Origin: Chlamydiia bacterium
Lineage (GTDB): Bacteria; Chlamydiota; Chlamydiia; Chlamydiales; FEN-1388
Length of the DNA: 8,849 nt
Assembly: GCA_023269335.1 (NCBI GenBank)
Contig: JAHFTM010000062.1
Coordinates: forward strand, 1-8,849
Direction of reading: 5' to 3'
The notes under the pieces are model-generated. The model saw only the letters and a list, made by a program, of their open reading frames with translations. It ran no database searches and was not told the DNA's origin. Positions 1 to 7,614 of this stretch are shown one piece after another. The translations under genes and the position numbers were made by a program. The stretch's first letter is position 1, and the number at the start of each line of letters is the position of its first letter.

Positions 1-2
1 CA

Positions 3-3000
3 AAAGAAGCTCGAGAGAGCAAAGAGCAAAGATGTGAGAGTCTTCTAAGCCTTTTAACACGAGATACTATCACTGAAAAGTGGCGGATTTTGATTTATCT
101 TTTGCTAGTTTCTCCCTTCGAAAAGAGCGATTTTTCATCTACAAAAGAGATGTGCTGTTTCTTTCAAAACTATATTTTGGCACGTTACCTGATTGGCGAT
201 GAAGCGTTCATCTCCGACCCGATCATCAAAGTACTTTGGCACAAAGCCCGAGAAAAAGCCTACAGTCAAGCAGAAGATATGCACACGGCGTTGAAGAAAA
301 GCCCAGCGCTTATCGAACAAATTATGAAGGAGTGCCTTTCATATCTAAAATATGCAAAAGAGCCATTTTTAGTGGTAGGGCAGTTTCCTAATTATTGCTG
401 TTTACAAGATAAATTCAAACTAGATCTCTTAGAGGGAACGCTATTCATGGATGGCCATCTTGTAGAGGCACTTCCACAAGAAATTTTAGAAGATGAGCAG
501 TCTCCTTATGTAACGTTTTTTGGCAAGAAAATGATGCCTGCACTTTGCGTGTCGTCTAAAGAGTACTCAGTACTATCAGGAAATGAAGAGTACAAAATCA
601 TTTTAAAGTCTTTATGCGGAAAATCAGTTGAACATGATTTGTATAAAAAGATAGAAGGTCATTGGTATAAGTTTGCACATAGCTTACATGTTATTGAGGA
701 GTATGATGGCGTTATAAGTCTGGAGAATTTCTTTGGCAAGTGTCACTACTTTATTTCCCAAGAAGCAGATATAAGTCCCCATATCCTTGTAGAAAGTAAA
801 TCTCATACAATTAGATATCAGATTGATTTTAAGCAAATAGTAGAAGGAGAAATGGATTCTGAAGCAGTAGATCATTTTGAAATCACAACTATAAGTAAAG
901 AAGTAGATGGGGAAAGACTGTATCTCCTCGATACATTTCAAGGTCAGTTCAAGAAAGAAGATGACTTTTATAAGCAGTGCCCTCAACGCAACATCTATGA
1001 GCTTTTATTTCGATTATTATCAGATGGAAATGAAAGTGAAACAGAAAATACAGATGACAAAAATGAAAAAGTGGACATCTTAGAGAATTATATTCAGAGC
1101 TGGGGAAAACGAACAGAAGACACTTTTGAGCTCTATGAAATTTCTATAGCAAATCTTGGCTTGTACTTTGACCTAGAGTCCAATAGCAGGATATATTGTA
1201 AACAAATTCCAAACTTCTATATCGCTGAAAAACAGCCTCAAGGCCCATGTGTTTTTTTAGAAAATGAAGGTGGTAAGAAAAAAGCGCTCTTTGCAAAAGC
1301 TGGCTGCTGTAAATATTATCTTTCGCAAGATCCGCTAGCACCAATAGCCAAAAGTAATGCAAGTAATGCTTATATTGTCCTTGAAGTTACTGAAAATGGC
1401 TTTACGTCAAACTCTATACTTGAAGAGCTGATTGTAGCTTCTTATTATTTTTCGCAGGACATCTATGATAAGGCATTTACAGCTCTTCAAAAAGTAGTTG
1501 CCTTGACAAAAAGCGCTTTTACCATCGAAGAAAAAGAGATTTTATTGAAGTCGTTTATTTTACAAATAGACTTCGAGTCAAATGATCCTCAAGATATTGC
1601 TATTCGCCTGCGAGCTGCTGTTTTACTTATCACGAATGAAAATGAATTTTCAGAAAATGTACTTAAATGCCAAATTGATGACAGTATAGGCATTCTTCTT
1701 GAAAGCTATTTAGATTGCTTGAAGATGGTGCCACATGACTTTTGCTTAAATAAATATGAAGAGCTCATTTTATTACATGCAGCGGGCAATCTTTCTTGTG
1801 TACTGACTCTCAGGTTGAATCTCTTAAACGAAAACACAGTAAACTCTCAACTTGTGTACCCTTTATTAGATCGAGAGTTTGCGCCTGTAAGACTTACATT
1901 ACGACAAGAAAGCCAAGCATTCAAAGACATTCTTCAGCAGATTCTAGAGCTGCCAGCAGGCTATTTCGTCACCTCTTTGTCACAGCTCTCTGCACTTTCT
2001 GATGTCTACAAGGGGAAGGAAGGTGGGCTGCAGGTATTCATCTTGCTGTATACATGGGCAAAATCAGGTGATGCAAAAAAACGAATTTTTTTAGAAAGAG
2101 AAATTCGCTTTGCTCTACAAGGCAGCCACAAGAGTATCCTCTTGGCAACCTATCTATTATTTGCAAAACACTTTCCCGAAAAAGTTCCTGATTTACCAGA
2201 TCTGGAAGCAGCTCAAAGTACTACAAAGCTACAGGAATTTTTTAGAAAGCTCAATCATGTTGGGTTAAAAAAAATGGGCTTGTCAAGTTTGGGGCTACCG
2301 CAACAAACAACAGTAGTGGCTGGTAGGCCTTGCTTTTTAGAAAAAGTAGCACCTGTTATTGTGCCATTTCCAGCGCTTTTGCAAGAGCCTCTTTCTTGTA
2401 TTGCTACAGAGCTCACACTTACGAAAATTTTTAAGGAGATAGCTGCTCCAAAAGTGAAAAGTGCTTCTTTTCAAACGAAAGCATCTGATGATCGGCTGCT
2501 TTTACAAAAAATACGTGGTTTAGAAAACTTTGTGGATGAAGATAGAGTCAGCTACACAGTTATCTCACAACCAGAATGGGCAGAGAATTTTCAAAAAATA
2601 CAGCTGCAGCTTGAGAGCTTGAAAACAAGCTATGAAGCTAAGATGAAAACTTTGAAAGAAGAGATTGAACATTTGGCAAGTTCTGTCCCTAACGTTATTG
2701 TAAATCCAGAAGATAAGTTAAAGCTTGCCCGCTATCAGATAGATTTACAAACTAATAAATTTCCAGAACTAACACTTGCTAGACTGCTGACTCTTTTTCT
2801 TCAAGAAGATAGAGCATTCATAGCAAAATGTAACCCATTTTTAACTACCAGTGTGCAAAATACTCTGAGGCAAAAAATAGCTACTTTTCTACAGTTTGCA
2901 ACTGAGTCTCAGCATATAAGTCGCCTTCTAGAAAAACAAAGCGATGAGAGTGACTCTTTTGTCAAGGAGGCTTTGCGTCAAAGAGCCTATAAGCTAGATA

Positions 3001-6000
3001 ATCCATATGCTTTTTACTTTTTAGCCTTTGAGCATGCCACCTCATTGCGTCTTTATAATGAGCAGTCTCAGCTTTTACAGACATTGCTTTGCAGCGACAC
3101 AGACCTTGTTGTTCAGCTAGTTATGGGTGCAGGTAAGACATCAGTGTTTTCAATTCATTTAGCTAAGATCTATGCCAATGGTGAAATGCTGCCTATTATT
3201 GTGGCACCTAAGCCACTGCTTGCTGGTCTGTCTGAGTTTTTAAAGAAAACAGCATTTAAAGTTTTCCAGCAACCAATGCACTTTTTAGATTTTGATATTC
3301 AGACGCATGGAACAGAAAGGGAGTTGATGAAGCTCCTCAAACTCTTGAAGATGCTTATTGAAAAAAGAGGCTTTTTGCTTTCTTCTCCACAAAGTTTGCA
3401 GGATCTTGATCTTTTATATGAGCAGTTACTCGAGGAAGCTTTAGAAACAGATATTTCATTGGTACATGATAGAATTGTATTAATTGAAGAAATTTTAATG
3501 CTCATCGAAAAACAAGCCGTTGCAATTGTAGATGAAGCAGACACAGTTTTTGCGCGAAATAAAGAAAGGAAGCTGGCAATTGGTGAGTTTCGTCCGCTAG
3601 CAAAGACTTCTATTTCATTGATGAAAGAGATTTACAGTATTTTAAAACAGTCGAAGGTTCTTAAGATCAAAGAAAACAAACAGGCTCTCTGCTCGGCTGG
3701 AGAGCTTCAAGAGGTAATTGATGATCTGGCAAAAAAGCTAGCCAACTCAAAACTTTTGAAAATTGCCAAAGAAGAGCAAGCAGCATTTCTTGAGTATGTT
3801 CTTGGGAAAACAGAAAATAGGCCCAACTTCTTACAAAAGGCTATGATTCACAGTAAAGAGCGAGCTGAATTGATTGGTTTTGCAAAGGAGGTTCTTACTT
3901 TTATCCTGCCGTATAGCCTTAAACTCAGCGCCAACGTAAACTATGGCTTTTCAGAGAAAAAATCTTCTGTCATAGCAATTCCTTATCGAGCTGCAAATCA
4001 ACCAAATGAAGGGTCTGAATTTTCTAAGCCTGAAATTACTTTGGCTACTTCAATGCAGCTATATATTTCTGAAGGCCTTTCAAAAGAGAAGGTAAAAAAT
4101 TGGCTTACAAAACTGCAAGAGCAAGCAATTGCTGAGTATTTAAAAGAAAAGAAAAGTGCAACACAAGGGGAGCTTGCAAATACGAATAGCTGTCATTATT
4201 TTGAGAATAAGTTATGCCCACAATTCTTTCAAAAGCACAAGCGCGGCTTATTTAAGATTCATGAAGCTGACTACGAACTTATCAAAGATGAGATTAATGG
4301 TAGCGATACTGCTGTGTGGGACTATTTTGACGAGTTTGTCGCTGGAAATGTTGGTTATTTTGAAAAGGAAATTTCTGCCGATGGTTTTTCTCTAGCAAGT
4401 ATGATGAAAAAGGTTTTAGGCTTTACGGGTATGCCATGGAATGAAATGAGTTTGCCTGAGAGACTAAAAGTCATCTCTGGTACAGATGTTGAAGCTAAAG
4501 CTTGTGCACTTATTATGAGTCCAGAAAAAAATACGCGCTGTTTTGTAAAAAATCTACCCGCAGCAAATAGAAACTACATCTCTTTTCTGTTTCAGGATGG
4601 TCTTTTAGGAAGATACAATGCCTTTATTGATTGTGGTGCTTACTATAAAGGTGTTCCCAATGAGCAGGTGGCAAGGCAGATACTTACCCACCCGCAGTCA
4701 CGCTTTCAAGCAGTGGTCTTCTTTGGTACAAAAGATGACAAGAAATACATTTGTCTACGCGAAAAATCAGCTCCAATTTTACTTTCGGATTACGATGGAA
4801 CAGTAGCTTTAGAGGATCGTTTTGTGTTTTATGATCAAGTGCATGCTTTTGGTATGGATATTGATCATTGGGAGCTTTGTCAAGGTCTTATTTCTGTTGA
4901 CGTGCAAACGTTATTTAAGGATTTTTTACAAGGTGGTTATCGGCTTCGCAATTATGAAAAAGGGCGTCAACGCTTTGATATGCTACTCTCTCAAGAAGTT
5001 GCAAGAATCATTGAACTAAGCGAGAAGAGTGTGACCGTAGAATCGACACTTATTTACATGCTGAAGCAGCAAGTCTTGAAACAAAAAGAAGATGCTTTTA
5101 GTGCTGTACAACAACGTATAGAAAATAGGCAAAAGCATTTATGCAAAACGAAGCTTCTTTTGACTTCTATGAAAGAAAAAGTACGGCTTTGGGATGAGGT
5201 GAGAGTACTATTTGTGCGCGAGAAAAACAAACTTTCAAACGTAGCATTTTCAGCTTGTGCACAGGCAATGAATCCGCTTGTCGCTCTGCAAATGCATAAG
5301 AGAGAGAAAAAAGAACAAATCTCACAAGATTGCCGAATGTACCAAGAACTTGTTGATATTGTCGACAAAGTGCCTTTGCCTGATGTTATGTCGCTTCCTT
5401 CAGTGGTATTAAAGGGGGTTAGGCGCGATTATGACAGTCAACAAGAAGTTCAAAATCAGATCATTTTCGAAGTTCAGAAAGATATTGAAATAAAGACCAA
5501 TGAACTATCTCCAAGGATAATAAGAGAATCAGACTGGTTGTGTGACGACCTTCCTTATGATGCAAATCTTTTCCAAGCAAAATTTTTAAGGAAAAATTCT
5601 CCAGGAACTGAAAAGGAGCCTGTTTTTGCAAAGCTAAAAGACAAAGAAGACGGGTTTTCTTGTTTCGACAGTCGTATCGTTTATTCACCTAACTTTCATA
5701 ATCGGGCAGTAGCAAGAACCTCATCGTTTCATCCCTCACAGCCTCTTGCACAGTTTATCTGTTTTTTTGAAAATAGGGAAATGAAGAGAGTGATTTGTCT
5801 TGAAAATTTTGATGCAGATCTCCTCATGATGCATTTGAAAAAAGAAATTTCTCCTGCGCTGAAAAACGTTAAACAGAAGATCTGTTTGTATAATTTGGAT
5901 ACAAATAGCATCTGTTGTCAAGCCAAGTTCAATGAGTTTCATGTGGACTCACAAGAACTTGCGAGTGATGAAGATGCACAAACACTCTTTTTGCAAGTCA

Positions 6001-6212
6001 AATTGTTCAATGCTCAGATCGATTATTCAGATATAGAGCTTATTTTAATAGAGAAATGGCTTAAAACAGTTGACCAAGTGCATGTGAGAATGTTGTTTGA
6101 AGAGAAGCTTATGATGCGGTTTCCTGAGCATCGGAACAAATATGAGCAGTCTGCCTTGAAAAAGGTACTGCATAATGAAAGTGGGCTTTACAAAAAAAAG
6201 GAGCGAAATTGA
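3..6212 (+). CDS. Giant DUF3638/DUF3645-type P-loop protein with SF2 helicase/SecA-like core (5' partial)
   Basis: Seen: the frame is open from base 3 to TGA 6210-6212 (2069 codons). No ATG or GTG precedes a TTG at 90 that lacks a convincing ribosome binding site, so the true start is probably left of the window. Counting codons from base 3, the core contains a P-loop MGAGKTS (1041-1047), GFLLSSPQ (1123-1130, motif Ia-like), VDEAD (Walker B, DEAD at 1177-1180), GFTGMPWN (1473-1480, motif III-like), FYDQVHAFGMD (H1614, D1619, motif V-like) and LQGGYRLRNYEKG (Q1643, R1647, R1649, motif VI-like). Coiled-coil-like stretches lie near 866-892 and 1687-1738. Known: eukaryotic DUF3638/DUF3645 proteins carry MGxGKSS, DExD, H.RGTD and KD.L.Q...R.R motifs in this order. 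Inference: an intact ATP-dependent remodelling or helicase-like enzyme, probably cytoplasmic since no signal or membrane segment is seen. Substrate is unknown, and the first ~1000 residues match nothing I recognise. Confidence 0.85.
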   Translation, partial: KEARESKEQRCESLLSLLTRDTITEKWRILIYLLLVSPFEKSDFSSTKEMCCFFQNYILARYLIGDEAFISDPIIKVLWHKAREKAYSQAEDMHTALKKSPALIEQIMKECLSYLKYAKEPFLVVGQFPNYCCLQDKFKLDLLEGTLFMDGHLVEALPQEILEDEQSPYVTFFGKKMMPALCVSSKEYSVLSGNEEYKIILKSLCGKSVEHDLYKKIEGHWYKFAHSLHVIEEYDGVISLENFFGKCHYFISQEADISPHILVESKSHTIRYQIDFKQIVEGEMDSEAVDHFEITTISKEVDGERLYLLDTFQGQFKKEDDFYKQCPQRNIYELLFRLLSDGNESETENTDDKNEKVDILENYIQSWGKRTEDTFELYEISIANLGLYFDLESNSRIYCKQIPNFYIAEKQPQGPCVFLENEGGKKKALFAKAGCCKYYLSQDPLAPIAKSNASNAYIVLEVTENGFTSNSILEELIVASYYFSQDIYDKAFTALQKVVALTKSAFTIEEKEILLKSFILQIDFESNDPQDIAIRLRAAVLLITNENEFSENVLKCQIDDSIGILLESYLDCLKMVPHDFCLNKYEELILLHAAGNLSCVLTLRLNLLNENTVNSQLVYPLLDREFAPVRLTLRQESQAFKDILQQILELPAGYFVTSLSQLSALSDVYKGKEGGLQVFILLYTWAKSGDAKKRIFLEREIRFALQGSHKSILLATYLLFAKHFPEKVPDLPDLEAAQSTTKLQEFFRKLNHVGLKKMGLSSLGLPQQTTVVAGRPCFLEKVAPVIVPFPALLQEPLSCIATELTLTKIFKEIAAPKVKSASFQTKASDDRLLLQKIRGLENFVDEDRVSYTVISQPEWAENFQKIQLQLESLKTSYEAKMKTLKEEIEHLASSVPNVIVNPEDKLKLARYQIDLQTNKFPELTLARLLTLFLQEDRAFIAKCNPFLTTSVQNTLRQKIATFLQFATESQHISRLLEKQSDESDSFVKEALRQRAYKLDNPYAFYFLAFEHATSLRLYNEQSQLLQTLLCSDTDLVVQLVMGAGKTSVFSIHLAKIYANGEMLPIIVAPKPLLAGLSEFLKKTAFKVFQQPMHFLDFDIQTHGTERELMKLLKLLKMLIEKRGFLLSSPQSLQDLDLLYEQLLEEALETDISLVHDRIVLIEEILMLIEKQAVAIVDEADTVFARNKERKLAIGEFRPLAKTSISLMKEIYSILKQSKVLKIKENKQALCSAGELQEVIDDLAKKLANSKLLKIAKEEQAAFLEYVLGKTENRPNFLQKAMIHSKERAELIGFAKEVLTFILPYSLKLSANVNYGFSEKKSSVIAIPYRAANQPNEGSEFSKPEITLATSMQLYISEGLSKEKVKNWLTKLQEQAIAEYLKEKKSATQGELANTNSCHYFENKLCPQFFQKHKRGLFKIHEADYELIKDEINGSDTAVWDYFDEFVAGNVGYFEKEISADGFSLASMMKKVLGFTGMPWNEMSLPERLKVISGTDVEAKACALIMSPEKNTRCFVKNLPAANRNYISFLFQDGLLGRYNAFIDCGAYYKGVPNEQVARQILTHPQSRFQAVVFFGTKDDKKYICLREKSAPILLSDYDGTVALEDRFVFYDQVHAFGMDIDHWELCQGLISVDVQTLFKDFLQGGYRLRNYEKGRQRFDMLLSQEVARIIELSEKSVTVESTLIYMLKQQVLKQKEDAFSAVQQRIENRQKHLCKTKLLLTSMKEKVRLWDEVRVLFVREKNKLSNVAFSACAQAMNPLVALQMHKREKKEQISQDCRMYQELVDIVDKVPLPDVMSLPSVVLKGVRRDYDSQQEVQNQIIFEVQKDIEIKTNELSPRIIRESDWLCDDLPYDANLFQAKFLRKNSPGTEKEPVFAKLKDKEDGFSCFDSRIVYSPNFHNRAVARTSSFHPSQPLAQFICFFENREMKRVICLENFDADLLMMHLKKEISPALKNVKQKICLYNLDTNSICCQAKFNEFHVDSQELASDEDAQTLFLQVKLFNAQIDYSDIELILIEKWLKTVDQVHVRMLFEEKLMMRFPEHRNKYEQSALKKVLHNESGLYKKKERN

Positions 6213-6290
6213 TCTTTTATAAAGTTAAAAAGTGATTCTATCTGTGTGAGAATCAGGAAGGGTGGAACTACAATCGATGACCGTTAAAAT

Positions 6291-6331
6291 AGTGAAGGCT
6301 AGCAATTTCATAGCCTTCACTCCTTATTTTT
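6291..6331. terminator. Bidirectional intrinsic terminator between convergent genes
   Basis: A perfect 11-bp inverted repeat, AGTGAAGGCTA at 6291-6301 and TAGCCTTCACT at 6311-6321, encloses a 9-nt loop. On the plus strand it is followed by a T-rich run (TTATTTTTA, 6324-6332). On the minus strand the complementary arm is followed by ATTTTAAC. It lies 78 bases after the giant gene's stop and 20 bases beyond the stop of the convergent small gene, so it can serve both. Confidence 0.85.
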
Positions 6332-6340
6332 AATGGCAAA

Positions 6341-6904
6341 CTACTTTTTGGCATGAGAGGCAGCTTTCATCTTGAGGCTCAGAATTGCCTCTTCCAAAGC
6401 AGAATGCATCACCGCTGAAATTAAATGGGACTCTTCGTCGCTTCCATCGGATCGAGCAAGTTCATGCAGTGCTTTTTGAAAAATCGCGTTGGCTATCTCC
6501 TCAACGCTTTGTTTCATTTTATCTATTCCCTGGCGCATTTGGCCAGCAAGTGCTGCTTTTTGCTTGCTCAGGTTAGGCTTTGGTGCAGGTGCCGGTGCTG
6601 GTGCTGGTGCTTCTGCTGCAGCTTGTGGTTCTTGTTTGGATTTTCGTAAGGATTCAATGCGCTGAAGCCGGTTTTGTTTTGTTTGGCTTATTGGGTTTCT
6701 TTCTCTTTGAATAGGTATGAGTGAATAGAGTCGGTTCAGTCGATCAGTTCGACCATTTTCACGCATGCTCTCAACCATGCCTGCTTTTGACTTGTTAAAA
6801 CGGAGTACTGAAGGAGCAGGTTTCTGGGCTGCCGCTTCTGCAGCAGAAGGAAGAAAAGTTATCAGTGTTTCTACACACTGAACATTAGAGCCAAACGTAA
6901 CCAT
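6341..6904 (-). CDS. Small basic protein with Ala-Pro repeat linker, unknown function
   Basis: A 187-residue protein that I do not recognise. ATG at 6904-6902 is chosen because GAGGTG lies 5 bases before it and a strong promoter lies further upstream. Seen: a short N-terminal part with an Ala-rich patch (residues 20-27), a Lys/Arg/Gln-rich basic section (about 36-92), an Ala-Pro linker with five AP units (99-108), then a probable helical C-terminal half (about 112-181) with amphipathic character, ending in HAKK. No signal peptide, membrane segment or enzyme motif is visible. Ala-Pro linkers usually act as stiff spacers between domains, so a two-part architecture with an N-terminal basic part and a C-terminal helical part is a reasonable inference. 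A nucleic-acid-binding, structural or secreted host-directed role would all fit, and the sequence does not decide. It ends at the shared terminator opposite the giant gene. Real-gene status rests on promoter, RBS and terminator agreement. Confidence 0.75.
   Translation of the reverse strand: MVTFGSNVQCVETLITFLPSAAEAAAQKPAPSVLRFNKSKAGMVESMRENGRTDRLNRLYSLIPIQRERNPISQTKQNRLQRIESLRKSKQEPQAAAEAPAPAPAPAPKPNLSKQKAALAGQMRQGIDKMKQSVEEIANAIFQKALHELARSDGSDEESHLISAVMHSALEEAILSLKMKAASHAKK
6582..6611. repeat. Five tandem GGTGCN hexamers encoding the Ala-Pro linker
   Basis: Reading the plus strand, GGTGCA, GGTGCC, GGTGCT, GGTGCT and GGTGCT follow each other without interruption. On the minus strand they encode the alternating Ala-Pro segment of the small protein. 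Being six bases long, gain or loss of a unit changes linker length by two residues without a frameshift, so the array may vary in length between strains. Confidence 0.9.
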
Positions 6905-6909
6905 AAAGT

Positions 6910-6915
6910 CACCTC
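6910..6915 (-). promoter_or_regulatory. Ribosome binding site of the Ala-Pro protein gene
   Basis: The minus-strand sequence GAGGTG sits five bases before the ATG at 6904. It is a good Shine-Dalgarno match and fixes this start. Confidence 0.75.
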
Positions 6916-6949
6916 ATAAGTTTATAATATTTTACGCCTTTATAGGACT

Positions 6950-6978
6950 ATTATATACTAATGATTATTTTAATTCAA
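6950..6978 (-). promoter_or_regulatory. Sigma-70-type promoter of the Ala-Pro protein gene
   Basis: On the minus strand TTGAAT (6978-6973) is followed by exactly 17 bases and then a perfect TATAAT (6955-6950). The -35 matches consensus at its first four positions and the -10 at all six. Predicted transcription would start near 6943, giving a leader of roughly 40 bases before ATG 6904. The surrounding 6905-7047 spacer is very AT-rich, which raises the chance of accidental matches, but the combination of perfect -10, ideal spacing and position is strong. I see no gene in that spacer. Confidence 0.65.
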
Positions 6979-7047
6979 TAAATTTGTTTACTAGTGTGGA
7001 TTTTTATAGAACTCATAATTTTAATAGTTGCTGCTGTTAATTGACTC

Positions 7048-7609
7048 TCATTTTCCTATTCTTTTAATATGTGTGGTAGGGGATCGAAAGGATTGGTAGA
7101 TCTTAAGGTGAGCTAGAATGTGTCGTGCAAGGTAAGGGATTAGTGATAAGAGCTATGATCTTCATTGTCTCACCACAGCTACAGACAAGGGGAAAGACAT
7201 CATAAATTCTAGCTAGGAGCTTTGCCCATGAATAAGAGCTTTTTTTCAGTTCACTTTTTTCTACTTGTGTAATAGACGACGGGGTATGTTCTTTCAGAAA
7301 TTTACCAGCCTGTGCCACGATACGCTTTCTGAATGGAGCATTTGGAGCAAACACCCCATGATAATGATGTAGATGGCTTCGTGGTGGTGGTATGAGTGCT
7401 GCAACCCTATCAAAAAACTCTAAAACGAGAAGCTGAATGAACTGTAAACCCTCTGTTGGCTTTGTGAGCTGATAGACTAATAACTCATGATTCCATTTAA
7501 GATTTTCGCTTGCAAATGGAGGCCTAGCACAATATCTAATGAGTCTTTCCAATCCTTCTCGGTCCCATGCTTCAATACGAACGCTTGCGTTAAGAGAAAA
7601 GCCACTATT
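7048..7609 (-). pseudogene. IS91-family (Y2 transposase) C-terminal remnant, truncated and frameshifted
   Basis: The minus-strand frame reads GFSLNASVRIEAWDREGLER then LIRYCARPPF, later LIPPPRSHLHHYHGVFAPNA and WAKLLARIYDVFPLVC. These are hallmark C-terminal blocks of IS91-type transposases. Homology begins near 7603 and the frame has a stop at 7612-7610, so the 5' part with the HUH and paired-tyrosine catalytic residues is gone. In the family a CPxCG motif precedes the final block; here it is CSCG, one residue short. After ITNP (near 7138) the frame runs to a stop at 7105-7103, but dropping one C from the CCC at 7138-7136 restores PYLARHILAHLKI, the expected family ending, and continues to TGA 7050-7048. 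A possible TTG start at 7552 lies inside conserved sequence and is not a real start. It is therefore a dead remnant with both a 5' truncation and a frameshift. Its product would not be catalytic. Confidence 0.9.
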
Positions 7610-7614
7610 TTACT

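Noticed and set aside
90..130. Apparent N-terminal signal peptide or membrane anchor (IYLLLV) of the giant protein
   Set aside because: It appears only if the TTG at 90 is the start. The frame continues upstream to the window edge, so the segment is internal and too short for a membrane helix.
135..5942. Many reading frames of 60-104 codons on the minus strand and in other plus frames inside the giant gene
   Set aside because: They overlap a single uninterrupted coding frame with recognisable motifs, lack ribosome binding sites and show low-complexity compositions typical of shadow frames.
6233..6255. Seven-base hairpin (TGATTCT / AGAATCA, nine-base loop) just after the giant gene
   Set aside because: It is not followed by a T-run on the plus strand and is short. 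The 11-bp hairpin at 6291-6321 is a much better terminator.
6385..6649. Plus-strand frames opposite the Ala-Pro protein, including a Cys/Trp-rich one
   Set aside because: The Cys-Arg-Cys-Trp pattern is the antisense reading of the GGTGCN repeat. The minus-strand gene has promoter, RBS and terminator; these frames have none.
6984..7010. Plus-strand promoter-like pair TTGTTT and TATAGA
   Set aside because: Spacing is only 15 bases and no plus-strand gene follows; the region is AT-rich enough to give this by chance.
7009..7012. GAAC tetranucleotide near the 3' end of the IS91 remnant, resembling an IS91 target flank
   Set aside because: A four-base match is expected often by chance, and no oriIS-like hairpin could be recognised beside it.
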